64,000 nucleotides of DNA from Ariolimax columbianus (Eukaryota > Mollusca > Gastropoda > Stylommatophora > Arionidae): the NCBI GenBank assembly GCA_036924085.1, contig JAVGWX010000009.1, positions 66,003,436 through 66,067,435 of the forward strand, given 5' to 3'. The position numbers were made by a program, and so were the translations under genes. This document shows positions 33,353 to 43,999 of this stretch, piece by piece; position 1 is the first letter of the stretch, and every line of letters begins with the position of its first letter. The notes under the pieces were generated by a model that did not search any database, was not told where the DNA came from, and worked only from the letters and a program-made list of their open reading frames with translations.

Positions 33353-34530
33353 TCTAGGTGGGGAGGTTTAACACTGTCTTTGGTTCTATTACCCCAGGTG
33401 GTGATGTTTAACACTACCTTTAGTTCTGTTACCCTAGGTGGTGAGGTTTAACACTTCCTTTAGTTCTGTTACCCCAGGTGGTGAGGCTTAACACTACCTT
33501 TAGTTCTGTTACCCTAGGTGGTGAGGTTTAACACTGCCTTCAGTTCTGTTACTCCAGGTGGTGAGGCTTAACACTACTTTAGTTCTGTTACCCCTGGTGG
33601 TGAGGCTTAACACTACTTCAGTTCTGTTACCCTAGGTAGTGAGGTTTAACACTGCCTTCAGTTCTGTTACCCCATGTGGTGAGGCTTAACACTACTTTAG
33701 TTCTGTTACCCCAGGTGGTGAGGCTTAACACTACTTCAGTTCTGTTACCCCAGGTGATGAGGCTTAACATTACTTTAGTTCTGTTACCCCAGGTGGTGAG
33801 GCTTAACACTACACTTAATCCTGTTACCCCAGGTGTTGGAGTAAAGGTCAAACACTGTCTTTGGTTCTATTACCCCAGGTGGTGATGTTTAACACTACCT
33901 TTAGTTCTGTTACCCTAGGTGGTGAGGTTTAACACTACCTTTAGTTCTGTTACCCTAGGTGGTGAGGTGTAACACTACCTTTTGTTCTGTTACCCTAGGT
34001 GGTGAGGTTTAACACTACCTTTAGTTCTGTTATCCTAGGTGGTGAGGCTTAACACTACACTTAGTCCTGTTACCCCAGGTGTTGGAGTAAAGGTCAAACA
34101 CTGTCTTGGTTCTATTACCCCAGGTGGTGATGTTTAACACTACCTTTAGTTCTGTTACCATAGGTGGTGAGGTTTAACACTACCTTTAGTTCTGTTACCC
34201 TAGGTGGTGAGGCTTAACACTACACTTAGTCCTGTTACCCCAGGTGTTGGAGCAAAGGTCAAACACTGTCTTTGGTTCTATTACCCCAGGTGGTGATGTT
34301 TAACACTAGCTTTAGATCTGTTACCCCAGGTATTGGAGTACAGGTCAAACAGTGTCTTTAGTTCTGTTACCCCAGGTAGTGGAGTACAGGTCAAACAGTG
34401 TCTTTTGTTCTGTTACCCCAGGTGGTGATGTTTAACACTACCTTTAGTTCTGTCACTCCAAGTAGTGAGGTCCAACACTGCATCTGGTTCTGTTACCCCA
34501 GGTGGTTGAGGTCCAACACCCTAACCACTT
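33350..34530. repeat. 40-bp tandem array, about 29 copies
   Basis: Unit TTAACACTACCTTTAGTTCT+GTTACCCTAGGTGGTGAGGT, with a recurring variant block (GTTGGAGTAAAGGTCAAACA) at about 33835, 34081 and 34246, showing higher-order structure. The first unit merges with the LINE fragment edge (GTACATGTCACTCTAGGTGG versus CTGTTACCCTAGGTGG). Confidence 0.93.
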
Positions 34531-34562
34531 TTTAGGTTAAGCCTGAATCCAATTATTTGTGA

Positions 34563-35182
34563 CAGGTAAAAGGAATGAAAGCCATATAGTCCTGCTTACA
34601 GATGCCCTGGCCGTAGTCACAGCACTAAAAAGCCAGAAAAATACTGAACTTAATGATTTAAGAGCAATACTCTGTCAACTATGCCAGCAGTCCGCACCAA
34701 AAAGGGTAGTGGTACAGTGGGTTTCATCCCACTTCAACATCCAAGGCAATGAGGAGGCAAATAGACTGGCAAAAGGAGGTGCAAGACTACCACAACAAGA
34801 TACTAGTATGACGTACGAAGAGTCAAAACGGCTTATTAGAGCTAGATACATGACCAAATGGGAAACCGAACATACTGGATACACAAAAAACGATGCATAT
34901 TACCAGTTGAACAGAAGAGAGCAGATCGTGGTCTTCAGACTTCGCACTGGCCACAATAGACTTAGGTACCACCTATTCAACAAATTGAAGATAGGTGGCA
35001 CTGACGAATGCCCGTGTGGTACCGGGAAAATGACCGCTGAGCATTTGCTGCAGAACTGCCCGACCTACGAGGATCAGAGAGAGCAGATGTGGCCATCACC
35101 AGTGGCAACACTAGACAAGCTCTATGTCAGTGTCGACAGCCTCAGGATGACCGCTGCTTTTTTCGAAAAAAATAAAGGTTGA
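34563..35182 (+). pseudogene. LINE-J RNase H C-terminal half and CCHC-like tail
   Basis: Open from RNESHIVLLTDALAVVTALK through SAPKRVVVQWVSSHFNIQ, NEEANRLAKGG, RLRTGHNRLRYHLFNKLK and ECPCGTGKMTAEHLLQNCPT to a stop at 35180. The last RNase H aspartate (EEAD in copy 1) is asparagine here (EEAN). The Cys-Cys-His-Cys spacing of the tail (C-x-C..H..C) is intact. The first ATG near 34559 lies in the TSD and is not a real start. Copy 1 and copy 2 are close in sequence. Confidence 0.9.
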
Positions 35183-35216
35183 TGTCTGACTGCGTACGAA
35201 GAAGAAGAAGAAGAAG
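34563..35216 (+). mobile_element. LINE-J copy 2, 5'-truncated, with 17-bp TSD
   Basis: Flanked by AATCCAATTATTTGTGA at 34546-34562 and AATCCAATTATTTGCGA at 35217-35233 (16 of 17 match). The 3' end is TGCGTACGAAGAAGAAGAAG. The insert is 654 bp and begins abruptly inside RNase H, a typical truncated target-primed insertion. It lies at the right edge of the 40-bp array. Confidence 0.95.
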
Positions 35217-35233
35217 AATCCAATTATTTGCGA

Positions 35234-35780
35234 TACGGTTTCAATAGCCATAGTATTTACTATTAGGAGATATCCAACTCCATGCAAAATCTTGTTTAGC
35301 CGCCTCTTATGACATCCTTGGAAGGAAGCAATGCCTCTGTTCCGCTTGTCTCGGGAATCTCTCGTTGTTTACTTACCTCAGGATAATTCTTCTGGCTCAC
35401 TCTGGAGCAAAGGGCTGGAAATTGTTGCTCTCCATTAGCTCATATTTAAGACCATTCGCTAGAGCACTGCTCGTGAGACTTAACTGATCTGGTCTCTTCT
35501 TCGGCAAGCAATTCTTCACAATTTTGTTATTTGAACTTTTATGTGCGACTGTGGATTTGAGTCCAGCGTATGTATGTTATGTTATTATATTTTTATTTTC
35601 TGGAAAGGCTAAGGCAGGAGGGGAGGTGGAGGAGTCCTATCCATCTCTATTGACTGACTAATTCGATAAGTAATTGTTGTTGTTAAAGGAAACAAAGAGC
35701 TCAACAAAGCTCAGAAGCGCTCTTGGTCGACGCGCTCTTTGACTACTGTTGTGACATTATGCAATATCAGGGAAGCACGT
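35234..35780. other. Intergenic, nothing recognised
   Basis: No supported coding sequence or repeat. Confidence 0.35.
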
Positions 35781-37245
35781 GATACTTACACGTTATATAT
35801 ACGAAGATACGAAGCAAAGTTCAAACAGGTGTGAGGCAGGGATGTCTTCAAACAGATGTGAGACATGGATGTCTTAAAACAGATGTGAGACAGGGATGTC
35901 TTAAAACAGATGTGAGTCAGGGATGTCTTAAAACAGATGTGAGACAGGGATGTCTTAAAACAGATGTGAGACAGGGATGTCTTCAAACAGGTTTGAGACT
36001 GGGATGTCTTCAAACAGGTGTGAGACAGGGATGTCTTAAAACAGATGTGAGACAGGGATGTCTTCAAACAGGTTTGAGACTGGGATGTCTTCAAACAGGT
36101 GTGAGACAGGAATGTCTTAAAACAGGTGTGAGACAGGGATGTCTTCAAACAGGTGTGAGACAGGGATGTCTTCAAACAGGTATGAGACAGGGATGTCTTT
36201 AAACAAGTGTGAGACAGGGATGTCTTAAAACAGATGTGAGACAGGGATGTCTTTAAACTGGTGTGAGGCAGGGATGTCTTAAAACAGATGTGAGACAGGG
36301 ATGTCTTCAAACAGGTTTGAGACTGGGATGTCTTTGCCTACCGTTCCTGTTTGTGTTGGCTATAGATTGAATAATAAAGACATCAATCGAGAGAAAGAGA
36401 ATTTGTATTTAGTGGACACTATGGCCGCATGTGAAAGAGGCCCTGGATTACCCAGATGATCTGGTACTTTTGCCACATAGAGCCAAATGCAAAAGAAACT
36501 TGACAAGCAATCAGGAGCAATAATTCGAATTGGGAATTCAACATTGAGCAAACCAATCTTCTCAAAATCAACACTACTAACAGAGAACCAATCATGCAGA
36601 AGGGAAACTGTTGTAAGAGGTGGATGCCATTATCCACCGCAGCACAATTGATACGTCAAGCGGTGCAGATGCAGATGTGACAACCAGAAATGGAAAGCAA
36701 GAATGGCATTCCTGACACTTTACTACGACATATTAAGAGCACCAGAAATCATGATTAACACCAAAGTTAGAATATTAAACGTCGGTGACAAGTCGATGCT
36801 GGTGCATGGAGCTGAAACATGGAACAACCTAAACGAAACAATGAAAGCTCTGATCCTTCGTCAACAGATGCTTACCAGTGAAAATGGACATACAGCTGCA
36901 GGACAATGTGAGATATGAAGATCGATGGGAAAGGAGCAAACATCAGTCATTGGAATAATACATTAAGAGATGAAAATTTGTCGCGATTGACATATACTCT
37001 GAAGAAGACACCGTCCAACATAGTGAGGCAGGCACTCAAATGGAATGTTCAAGGGAAAGAGACAAAATGAAAGATAGACCCACACATAAGTGGAGACGAG
37101 AATGTTTGAGGGAACTAGGATTAATTGTTACACCTGGTGAGAGACAGAAAGAGTAGCAGAGATCGTGCAGGCTTTGCGAGATATGGTCGATGCATGCATC
37201 AATAGGAGAGATTGGCCTTGATTCATTGGTTGATGATCTAGTCAT
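35781..37245 (+). pseudogene. LINE-T relic: RT with motif B expanded into a 27-bp array
   Basis: Left of the array LYIRRYEAKVQTGVRQGCL (35795-35848) resembles the RT segment leading into the conserved TGVRQGC motif. The array repeats that motif. On exit the frame reads TGLRLGCLCLPFLFVLAID (36312-36369), which is motif B continuing into LSPFLFxLxID. Then LLKINTTNREPIM (about 36560-36600), frame-shifted thumb pieces (RMAFLTL-type at 36700, VHGAETWNN about 36800-36830), VRQALKWNVQGKE (about 37025-37060), TERVAEIVQALRDMVDACIN (37140-37200) and a TTGATTCATTGGTTGATGAT tail (37217-37236). The catalytic YADD region is lost. Same family as the relics at 13560 and 39645. Confidence 0.8.
35825..36335. 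repeat. 27-bp tandem array made of the RT GVRQGC motif, about 19 copies
   Basis: Unit ACAGATGTGAGACAGGGATG+TCTTAAA, reading TDVRQGCLK (variants TGVRQGCLQ, TGLRLGCLQ). The first full unit at 35825-35851 and the exit at 36312-36360 are both in the LINE reading frame, so the unit is the motif-B codons themselves. Confidence 0.95.
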
Positions 37246-37559
37246 GTTTGTATACCTATGTTATTTCCGGAGATGGACGAGAATAGAACCACTGCCATAC
37301 TGAGAGCATCCTACAACTGGAAACAGTCAGGTCTAATTCCTTCAAAGTAGAAGACACCAGTGCCTGCGTGAAGCGACTTTAACCGTGACCCAGAAATAAA
37401 TTATCTCTGAGAAAGTCAGGCTAGTGCTGAACGACTGTTAGTCAGTGAGTCTCCGATTGTTGGAGTCTGTCAAGGTGGCCGTGGCGGATGGCTGTGGGGT
37501 TGGGGGAGGGGGGGGGGGGGGTCAGAGTTTTGTAAAGACGAGGAATAAAGGCAGAGGCA
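37246..37559. other. Intergenic, with a G13 run
   Basis: No gene. A poly-G run lies at about 37508-37520, probably inside or beside the 5' part of the following SINE. Confidence 0.4.
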
Positions 37560-37830
37560 GCTTGAACTGATAGGTAAGGTGCTCGCCTTTTAAGAAACGA
37601 ACATATACGTGAAACGGTAGGAGGTTCGAATCCCGCAAGTTTCAAGGGTCCCTATGTCGCAACGAAGATGAGATTGACGCTTAGTTCTTTCGGAGATGAG
37701 TAATAAACTCGGAGATAATATCTTCGCGCTGAGCACGCAAAAGAACCATTGGCTTGGAAAGAACAGGCGCTAAGACGCTGTCCATTCATACATTCCAAAA
37801 GTAAGGAAATTCTTATCCAATAGGGGCTTA
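37560..37830 (+). mobile_element. tRNA-derived SINE-like element
   Basis: Box-A-like GATAGGTAAGGTGCTCGCC (37570-37588) and a perfect box B GGTTCGAATCC (37623-37633) with a following CGCAAGTTTC. The body contains CGGAGATGAGTAATAAACTC and GAGCACGCAAAAGAACCATT, which resembles SINE bodies I associate with molluscs. The wide A-to-B spacing and missing acceptor pairing argue against a functional tRNA. Confidence 0.6.
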
Positions 37831-37989
37831 CCGTGTGACGCGAAGAAAGAGGCAGCTCCTCCCCCATGCAAAGACAGACCAGATCAAACATATCTTTGCC
37901 CGCACACTCAAGTATTAAAATATACCCCCAAACCCAAGCAGAGGTAGAAAAGGAGTTACTTAGTGAAGTGTAGAATAATAGATGACGAA

Positions 37990-38215
37990 TTCCGGTAGAG
38001 GAGGGATGGCCGAATGGTTTGATACCTGCCTGCTGAGACGAAAGACAGCACATCGAATCCCTGGTAAAGCCCATGTTGTTTTTATGTTCGTGTGTGAAAT
38101 AAACAAATATAACCAGCACATGACGTGGCGACAGAAGTGCCGAAGCGGCATGTATTCCTCAGCCTATAAAGCCCGTCGACTACCCCAGTAATGGGAATAA
38201 AAATGTATGTAGGTT
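37990..38215 (+). mobile_element. tRNA-Ser/Leu-like SINE fragment
   Basis: Box-A-like GATGGCCGAATGGTTTGA (38006-38023) and box-B-like CACATCGAATCCCTGG (38050-38065). The body ends ACCCCAGTAATGGGAATAAA. Single copy in this window, so the SINE call rests on the boxes only. Confidence 0.5.
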
Positions 38216-38644
38216 TTCTAAATTTCTGTAGTCGACACCAAGTGTGTCAGTACGGATTTACTTTCCCTCCTCACATATGAATCTACGAATTTAGACCAAC
38301 TGAGACTCAGCAATGACGGCCATTTTAGACTTTTCCCCCATTAGTCTCCATTACACAATGTGGCATTCATGGATACCATTATGATATCAATAATTGAAAT
38401 GATTTAATTAGCTTCGTTGTGAAGGATGCTTCTATTTCACATGCACCAACCAGATTATATGTGTCTTCTGGTCAGTTATTTGCTAGCTCCGACCGTGCGT
38501 AGTACGGACTGCATATTTCATGACTTTAACGTAGGCGAACTGAAAGAGTGAATGAAAGGTCAAATTATCATCAAACCGGATAGTGACGTCGGAGATAGCA
38601 TGATATGACGTCACTGCAATAGCTCTAAGCTTTTTTTTTTCTTT
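38216..38644. other. Intergenic, nothing recognised
   Basis: No supported feature. Confidence 0.35.
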
Positions 38645-38965
38645 CCTTTTTGTTTGGTGAGGTGGGTAAAACATTTCTTTCATCGTTGTCATCTTCTTCT
38701 TCTGCGTTCGTTCTCAATCTCCCGCTACCAAGCCCGGAACATGGCTTTGCACGTAGCAGGATGCAATCAGGAAAACGGAATGCATTGTGTCTCTAGTTTA
38801 CAGATTGAATGCGATATTTGCACCTTTCTGTTCGGCACATCCGTCTTCAGCAGCGTCGTTGTCATACCTTCACCTACAGAAAGTCAGGTCTCCATTTATA
38901 GCTGGGTAAGATGAATCCTGTCACTACCAGCGACAGAACACGGTGTTTGTTGTTAATTCAATTGG
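38645..38965 (-). mobile_element. SINE-B, most complete body, minus strand
   Basis: On the minus strand: core CCAGCTATAAATGGAGACC (plus-strand 38889-38907), CTGACTTTCTGTAGGTGAAG, GATGTGCCGAACAGAAAGG, GCAAATATCGCATTCAATCT, ACACAATGCATTCCGTTTTC, GCATCCTGCTACGTGCAAAG, TTGGTAGCGGGAGATTGAGA and a GCAGAAGAAGAAG tail. This copy links the core to the GAA-tailed 3' region, showing that the separate pieces elsewhere belong to one family. Confidence 0.8.
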
Positions 38966-39309
38966 TATTCTTGATGTTGACGAGACACTTAACTTTCAAC
39001 CAGACATAGAGTCTTTATTGGCTATATGAGGGCGTTTATTTGATTAAGATCTTGCTTGTCGACGCAGCATCGCAGCATGGCTAACGAAGTGGCAATGGGC
39101 ACTGTGATCCCTATATTGGTGAGCTGACGGAAGAGTTTTGCGCTGCACTACAGCCAGGAGGGCCTCGGTCCACCTTATCAAATACACCTCAGGATACAGG
39201 AATAACTACTGTAACCAGCTACCAAAATAACGTTGGCAAACGCTAACACAACTCACTACAAGTAGATTCGAACAACAACCACTTGACTTGTGGCTTAATG
39301 TCCCTCATG
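38966..39309. other. Intergenic, nothing recognised
   Basis: No supported feature. Confidence 0.35.
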
Positions 39310-39610
39310 TCGTGGCTTGCAGCCCCCCCCCCCTCCCTCATGACTTGATGTACTAATGACATGTCCTGACATCACTCGTGGTATGACTTGACGCCCTCGT
39401 GACGTCCTGACGTCACTCGCGACATGACTGGACGTCATTCGCGACATGACTTGACACCCTGATGACATGTCCTGACGTCATTGGTGGTATGACTTGACAC
39501 CCTAACGACATGACTTGACGTCATTCGCGACATTACTTGACGCCCTAATGACATATTCAGACACCACTCGTGACAGAGTTTGGCGTCACTTATGTCATAA
39601 CTTGACTCCT
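39310..39610. repeat. Degenerate TGACGTCA-containing tandem repeat
   Basis: Diverged units built on CATGACTTGACGCCCTNATG and ACATGTCCTGACGTCACTCG. The palindrome TGACGTCA occurs at 39408-39415, 39473-39480 and 39516-39523. Confidence 0.75.
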
Positions 39611-39644
39611 CTCATTATATGCGCATGAAATGCATGATGCGCAT

Positions 39645-39905
39645 GGACTATTCTTGTACAGGTCGACTAAGAGTTGACTATTCTTGTACAGGTCGACTAA
39701 GAGTTGACTATTCTCGTACAGGTCGACTAAGAGTTGGGCTATGCTTGTACGGTCGACTAAGAGTTGAAATATTCTCTTGCGATCGACTAAGAATTGGACT
39801 ATTCTCATACGGTCGACTAAGAGTTGACTTTTCTCGTACAGGTCGAATAATAGTTGGACTATTCTCTACAGGGAGTTGGAAAGGTTTTGATTGATTGGTT
39901 GATGC
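39645..39905 (+). pseudogene. LINE-T 3' end expanded into a 30-bp array
   Basis: Seven units of GTCGACTAAGAGTTGACTAT+TCTTGTACAG (29-30 bp), reading GRLRVDYSCT. The last, non-array part reads IVGLFSTGSWKGFD, which matches the C-terminal end of LINE-T (a GLCSTGS-like ending), followed by CTACAGGGAGTTGGAAAGG (39867-39885) and TTTTGATTGATTGGTTGATG. The relic at 13560-15155 ends with the same CACAGGGAGTTGAAAGG and TTGATTGATTGA. Only the last codons of the LINE remain. Confidence 0.65.
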
Positions 39906-40054
39906 AAAACCGACATAACGCACTCCCACCAGAGCAATAGTTCGTCAGCCCATCTCAAGATCTGGGAATAGTAAAGTGATAAATGGGAAATAGCTCACAG
40001 AACTAACGTTATTGCCCCTGCGCGTCTCCCATACATACTCAGTCTCTTTCATTG

Positions 40055-40180
40055 TTGAAAATGCCGACGACAGAACACGTACTCCGTAGATCCAGTAGCA
40101 GCTCTGATATGTCTCCTATCTTCATCAGGTACCCATTTACAGTTGGGTCCACCATGATAAGCTTTCTTATCATGAAACAA
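40055..40180 (-). mobile_element. SINE-B core fragment, minus strand
   Basis: GGTACCCATTTACAGTTGGG at 40129-40148 is the reverse of the CCAGCTGTAAATGGGTACC core. Body sequence lies to its left. Confidence 0.65.
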
Positions 40181-40431
40181 CCCTCGATTTGCTCGGTCAC
40201 AGATAACCGAGAGAGAAGAGACCAAAACCTGACACGCTGGTATTGTACGCCCAGCTCACAACCGCTTCACCGCCCATGGTAATAGCAATGATTATTGTAT
40301 CTCTAGTTAAACACACTACTGACCTGGCCTCACAAGTGCAGTCTCTCGCTCCACCACCTTCAAACCTTGGCAAACAGAAAGGTGCTTCATTTATTGTATT
40401 GTCACGGTCTAAACACGACCAGAGTGTAAGC

Positions 40432-40690
40432 TTCTGATTAGTCAAGTGGTAGAGCACTCACTTTTCGCGACATACATACGGGCTTCAACTCCCACAACCG
40501 CCACGCTTCAGTCGACCCAGCTGTAAATGGGTACCAGACTTATGGTTTATAAAGGAAAAGGCAGTGAAGAAACGAACTGTCCCTTCGATCTCACACAAGC
40601 TGCGACTTAGTATACTGAAGTCTTTAACATTTCATTCCCTTCATTCCAGACCAGTGGTTAAGTCTGCAGAAATAAACCCTTTACCTTTCT
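40432..40690 (+). mobile_element. SINE-B-related copy with tRNA-like head
   Basis: Head GTCAAGTGGTAGAGCACTCA (box-A-like) and GGGCTTCAACTCCCAC (box-B-like), then GTCGACCCAGCTGTAAATGG at 40511-40530. The 3' body (AAAAGGCAGTGAAGAAACGA onward) differs from the GAA-tailed copies, so this is a different subfamily sharing the core. Confidence 0.7.
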
Positions 40691-41459
40691 AATAGGCGAC
40701 CATTGCATGCTGTTAATATGTCATCTCAAGACATCAGGATAAATGTTATAGAATAACAAGCCTATTTTGTGTCGAAACCTGTCGAAAATGATAAGCTTAG
40801 AAAGCCTGCTTAGCCTATCTGTTCTGTTGATAGCATACATAATCCATGGCAGTCGATGAATTCGACGCCAAACATTACCCTGAATCGAGGCAAACCCCAG
40901 ATGAGAACTTAAGACTCATCATTTTCTCAACAAACTTTCATACAATCTTCTTACGTGCAAGATTAGGGGAATCAAAGATGAAGATTGAATATCTTGATTT
41001 AAAGATGAGGATTGCATTTCTTGCTGTAAAGGCGGATAAATTATCTTGGCGGTGTTTCTAGTTGCTATTACCTCGACTGTTGAGGGAGAAATGAGAATAG
41101 CCCAAGGAAAGAAGGACGCAGGAACAAAGAAAGGAATAGCTGACATGGGGACAAAAACAGTGGGTGGTGTAGGAGTTCCTTCAAAAAATTTTGCTTGCGG
41201 GTGAATTGTGTTTTTTGATCCATTTTTATCACTGAATATCGTCATAAAAAACATGTTTTTCTCTTAACTTAGAAATTGGATGGTGCTCCAAATATGTAAA
41301 TAAATACGTCAGTTTGAAATGCAAGCTAGTCTGTTTATATTAGGTTTATGAATGATATTTCGATTCCTATATATTTGAACCAGCAAAGATAAAGCTTAGA
41401 ACTAAAGGTGACCATACCTATATACTGTAAGTACACGAAATATTCGATGTTGATAATCA
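40691..41459. other. Intergenic, nothing recognised
   Basis: Frames of 71 and 111 codons overlap on opposite strands without recognisable domains. Confidence 0.35.
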
Positions 41460-42480
41460 TTACTTTCTGTGCCTCTAATATTTGTTGGATAAATATGTTT
41501 CTCTCCTTTTTTCTATCGTTATAGAATGTCGCACCTTAACGCTAGTTTGTTATTATTTTGTTGGCTATTTTCTGGTTCTTCATCTTGTTCTTTTCTATGT
41601 TCCTTTTAATATGCATCTTCTTTTCCGTCTGCTTGTTTTTCTCCTTCTTCATTTCATTAATTTGTTATTTCTTTTTGTCCATTTTTCACTCCAAATAAGT
41701 TGGTCTACTTTAGAAAACCTGCATTTGAGCATCATTGTGTGGTTTTGCAGCGGAAGTTTCTACAATTTGCTTTAGACGATAAAGTTCCTGGTTCTCGTTT
41801 TAGTTTTGGTCCCCCTTTACAATATGCACCGAGGTGTAGTGGTTCTATTCTTTCTTCCCCAACAAGGAGACAGGGATCCCCTCATTGTTAATTGTTCGTT
41901 GCTTTATACTCATTTTGCCGTCCTCTCGTTTCTTGCCTTCCACTTGTTCTTTGTTTTCCTGGTGTTCTGTTTATGTGTTTATTCATTTAGTTTTTGCTTT
42001 TAGTCTTTCCCTTTCTCTTGTTTTTGCTTTATTTTTTAAATATTTATCATGTCTACCTTAATCTTTTTTTCATCCTGATATTTTTACCTCAATTGTCTTT
42101 AATTTTGCTCATAACCTTCTTTTTTTATCGTCTGTCCATCCTATCTCACCATTTTCTTATTATTATCCGTCTCTGCTTTAACCCCGTTTTTCCCACTCGT
42201 TTTATCACAATTACTTATCAATTTTGTTTCCTTATCTCCTTCTTTATCTTCAACTCTCTTCTTCTTCTCGCCTACTTTTTGTCCTCATCCGTTTCTTCTG
42301 TTCTTGGCCCTGTTCCTTCCTATACTTTGTAATATCATTTTATTCATTGTCTTCCTTCCCAGTTTGTCCTCTGCATCTTATTCTTGTTATTACTGTTTAC
42401 TTTCTTTTACTCCCTTCCACCGACCTCTTGTTGCTTTTATTATGCTTGTTAAACTTATTCAAAGCCTTACAATTTGTTAA
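41460..42480. repeat. T-rich pyrimidine tract
   Basis: Largely T and C on the plus strand (TTCTTTTT, CTTCTTC words). Predicted hydrophobic frames follow from this composition. Confidence 0.7.
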
Positions 42481-42539
42481 TGTATAATACTATCCCGGTA
42501 TGTTAATTAGTTAATTTTTTGTTCCACTTGTGCCTTTGA

Positions 42540-43130
42540 GCGGCGTGATGAGCTTAAGTCGTCTGTTCTGCGCCAAGTGCGTTGCGTCGGTCAATGTGAG
42601 TCCTTGTTGTTACACAATAACATGCCCTATAGCCAGATCTACCAGCCAACAGTCGAAGTTGATGATAGTGCATTCTCATGAGATGACCAAACCAATTTAT
42701 TTGCTGCCTAGAAATGTATTTGACACAAGCCGTAGTGCCGACGATACGACGGATGTCGTCGTTCTGCATTCTGTCTTTCCTGTAAACAACGATGACCTTT
42801 CTTAAACACTTCATTTCACACGTCGAAATTCTGCTCTCACGATGCAACGTTTGGCACTGGTAACACAAGAGTCGGCATAAATATACTGTTTATCAGATGT
42901 TGCTTTGCTGTCAAACTAATGCTAGGGTGCCCTAGCTATGGGGACAGTTGATAAGTTCTTGCAGATGTTTCCTGACACTTATTCTTGATTTCCGTGTCGA
43001 TCTTGCCGTCTGCAGAATAAAACCTGCCCAAATACTTGAACTCATGGACCTAGTTAAAGAGCAATATCATTTAGATTTATCTTGAGTGGCCCAGTTATTC
43101 TACTGATCATCATCGGTTCTGTTTTGTTCT
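42540..43130 (-). pseudogene. LINE RT thumb and C-terminal relic, bordered by a 27-bp array
   Basis: Minus-strand blocks in LINE order: ENKTEPMMISRITGPLKINL (about 43060-43130), VHEFKYLGRFYSADGKIDTE (the FKYLG motif, about 42985-43050), IKNKCQ, then CYQCQTLHRESRISTCEMKC, RKDRMQNDDIRRIVGTTACV and RQQINWFGHLMRM (42554-42868). These are the FKYLG, CEMKCLR and WFGHLxRM landmarks of LINE C-termini. The RT palm is absent: in its place, upstream, lies the tandem array at 43131-43583. Confidence 0.8.
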
Positions 43131-43583
43131 CGGTATGTGACGTGAACAATAATATTCAGGTATGTGGCGTGAACAATAATATTCAGGTATGTGACGTGAA
43201 CAATAATATTCAGGTATGTGACGTGAACAATAATATTCAGGTATGTGACGTGAACAATAATATTCAGGTATGTGACGTGAACAAAAATATTCAGGTATGT
43301 GACGTGAACAATAATATTCCGTATGGGACGTGAACAATACTATTCTGGTATGTCCCATAAACAATAATATTCCGGTATGTGACGTGAACAATAATATTCC
43401 GGTATGTGACGTGAACAATATTCCGGTATGTGACGTGAACAATAATATTCCGGTATGTGACGTGAACAACAATATTCCGGTATGTGACGTCAACAGTAAT
43501 ATTCCGGTATGGGACGTGAACAATAATATTCCGGTATGGGACGTGAACAATAATATACCGTTATGTGTCGTGAACACCAATGC
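43131..43583. repeat. 27-bp tandem array, about 17 copies
   Basis: Unit GTATGTGACGTGAACAATAA+TATTCAG in the left part and TATTCCG in the right part, reading VCDVNNNIQ or VCDVNNNIP. One unit is 24 bp (43411-43434). It abuts a LINE relic on its left. Confidence 0.95.
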
Positions 43584-43999
43584 TTAAGAGGAAATGCTTT
43601 GTTGTCGATGCGTCTGAGAAATTAGTTTTGGGTGTGAATATTGGATTGGTGACCGCGTTGGATGGAACAGGGCCACTATAACCATCCACGCATTATTGGA
43701 AATTGTTATAAAGATGGTTATGCTGGAACTAGCAACGACATCATGAAAACTATTGCTGTTTAAACCGCCACTATAAATGGCCCCTTTCATGGTTCCTGAG
43801 GATTGTGAGGAATATGGTGGTCGTGGACAAATGTTAATATCAAATCTTTGACTGCTTTCTAAACTAGATGAGCTTTGTACGAGGGCACATTCTCTTCAAG
43901 CAAAGAAAGATTTTGAGCTAGTGTTATTCTTCGTTTTCATTTCGCAGCCTGTCTTAGTTTTGTGATGATATCTGCATATTCCTAATCTTAATCTGGGTC
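43584..43999. other. Intergenic, nothing recognised
   Basis: A minus-strand frame of 68 codons (43584-43790) has no recognisable motif. Confidence 0.35.

Noticed and set aside
37560..37640. Functional tRNA gene at the perfect GGTTCGAATCC box
   Set aside because: Spacing and stems are wrong, and it is followed by a SINE-type body.
43584..43790. 68-codon minus-strand protein
   Set aside because: No motif, no context. Length expected by chance.
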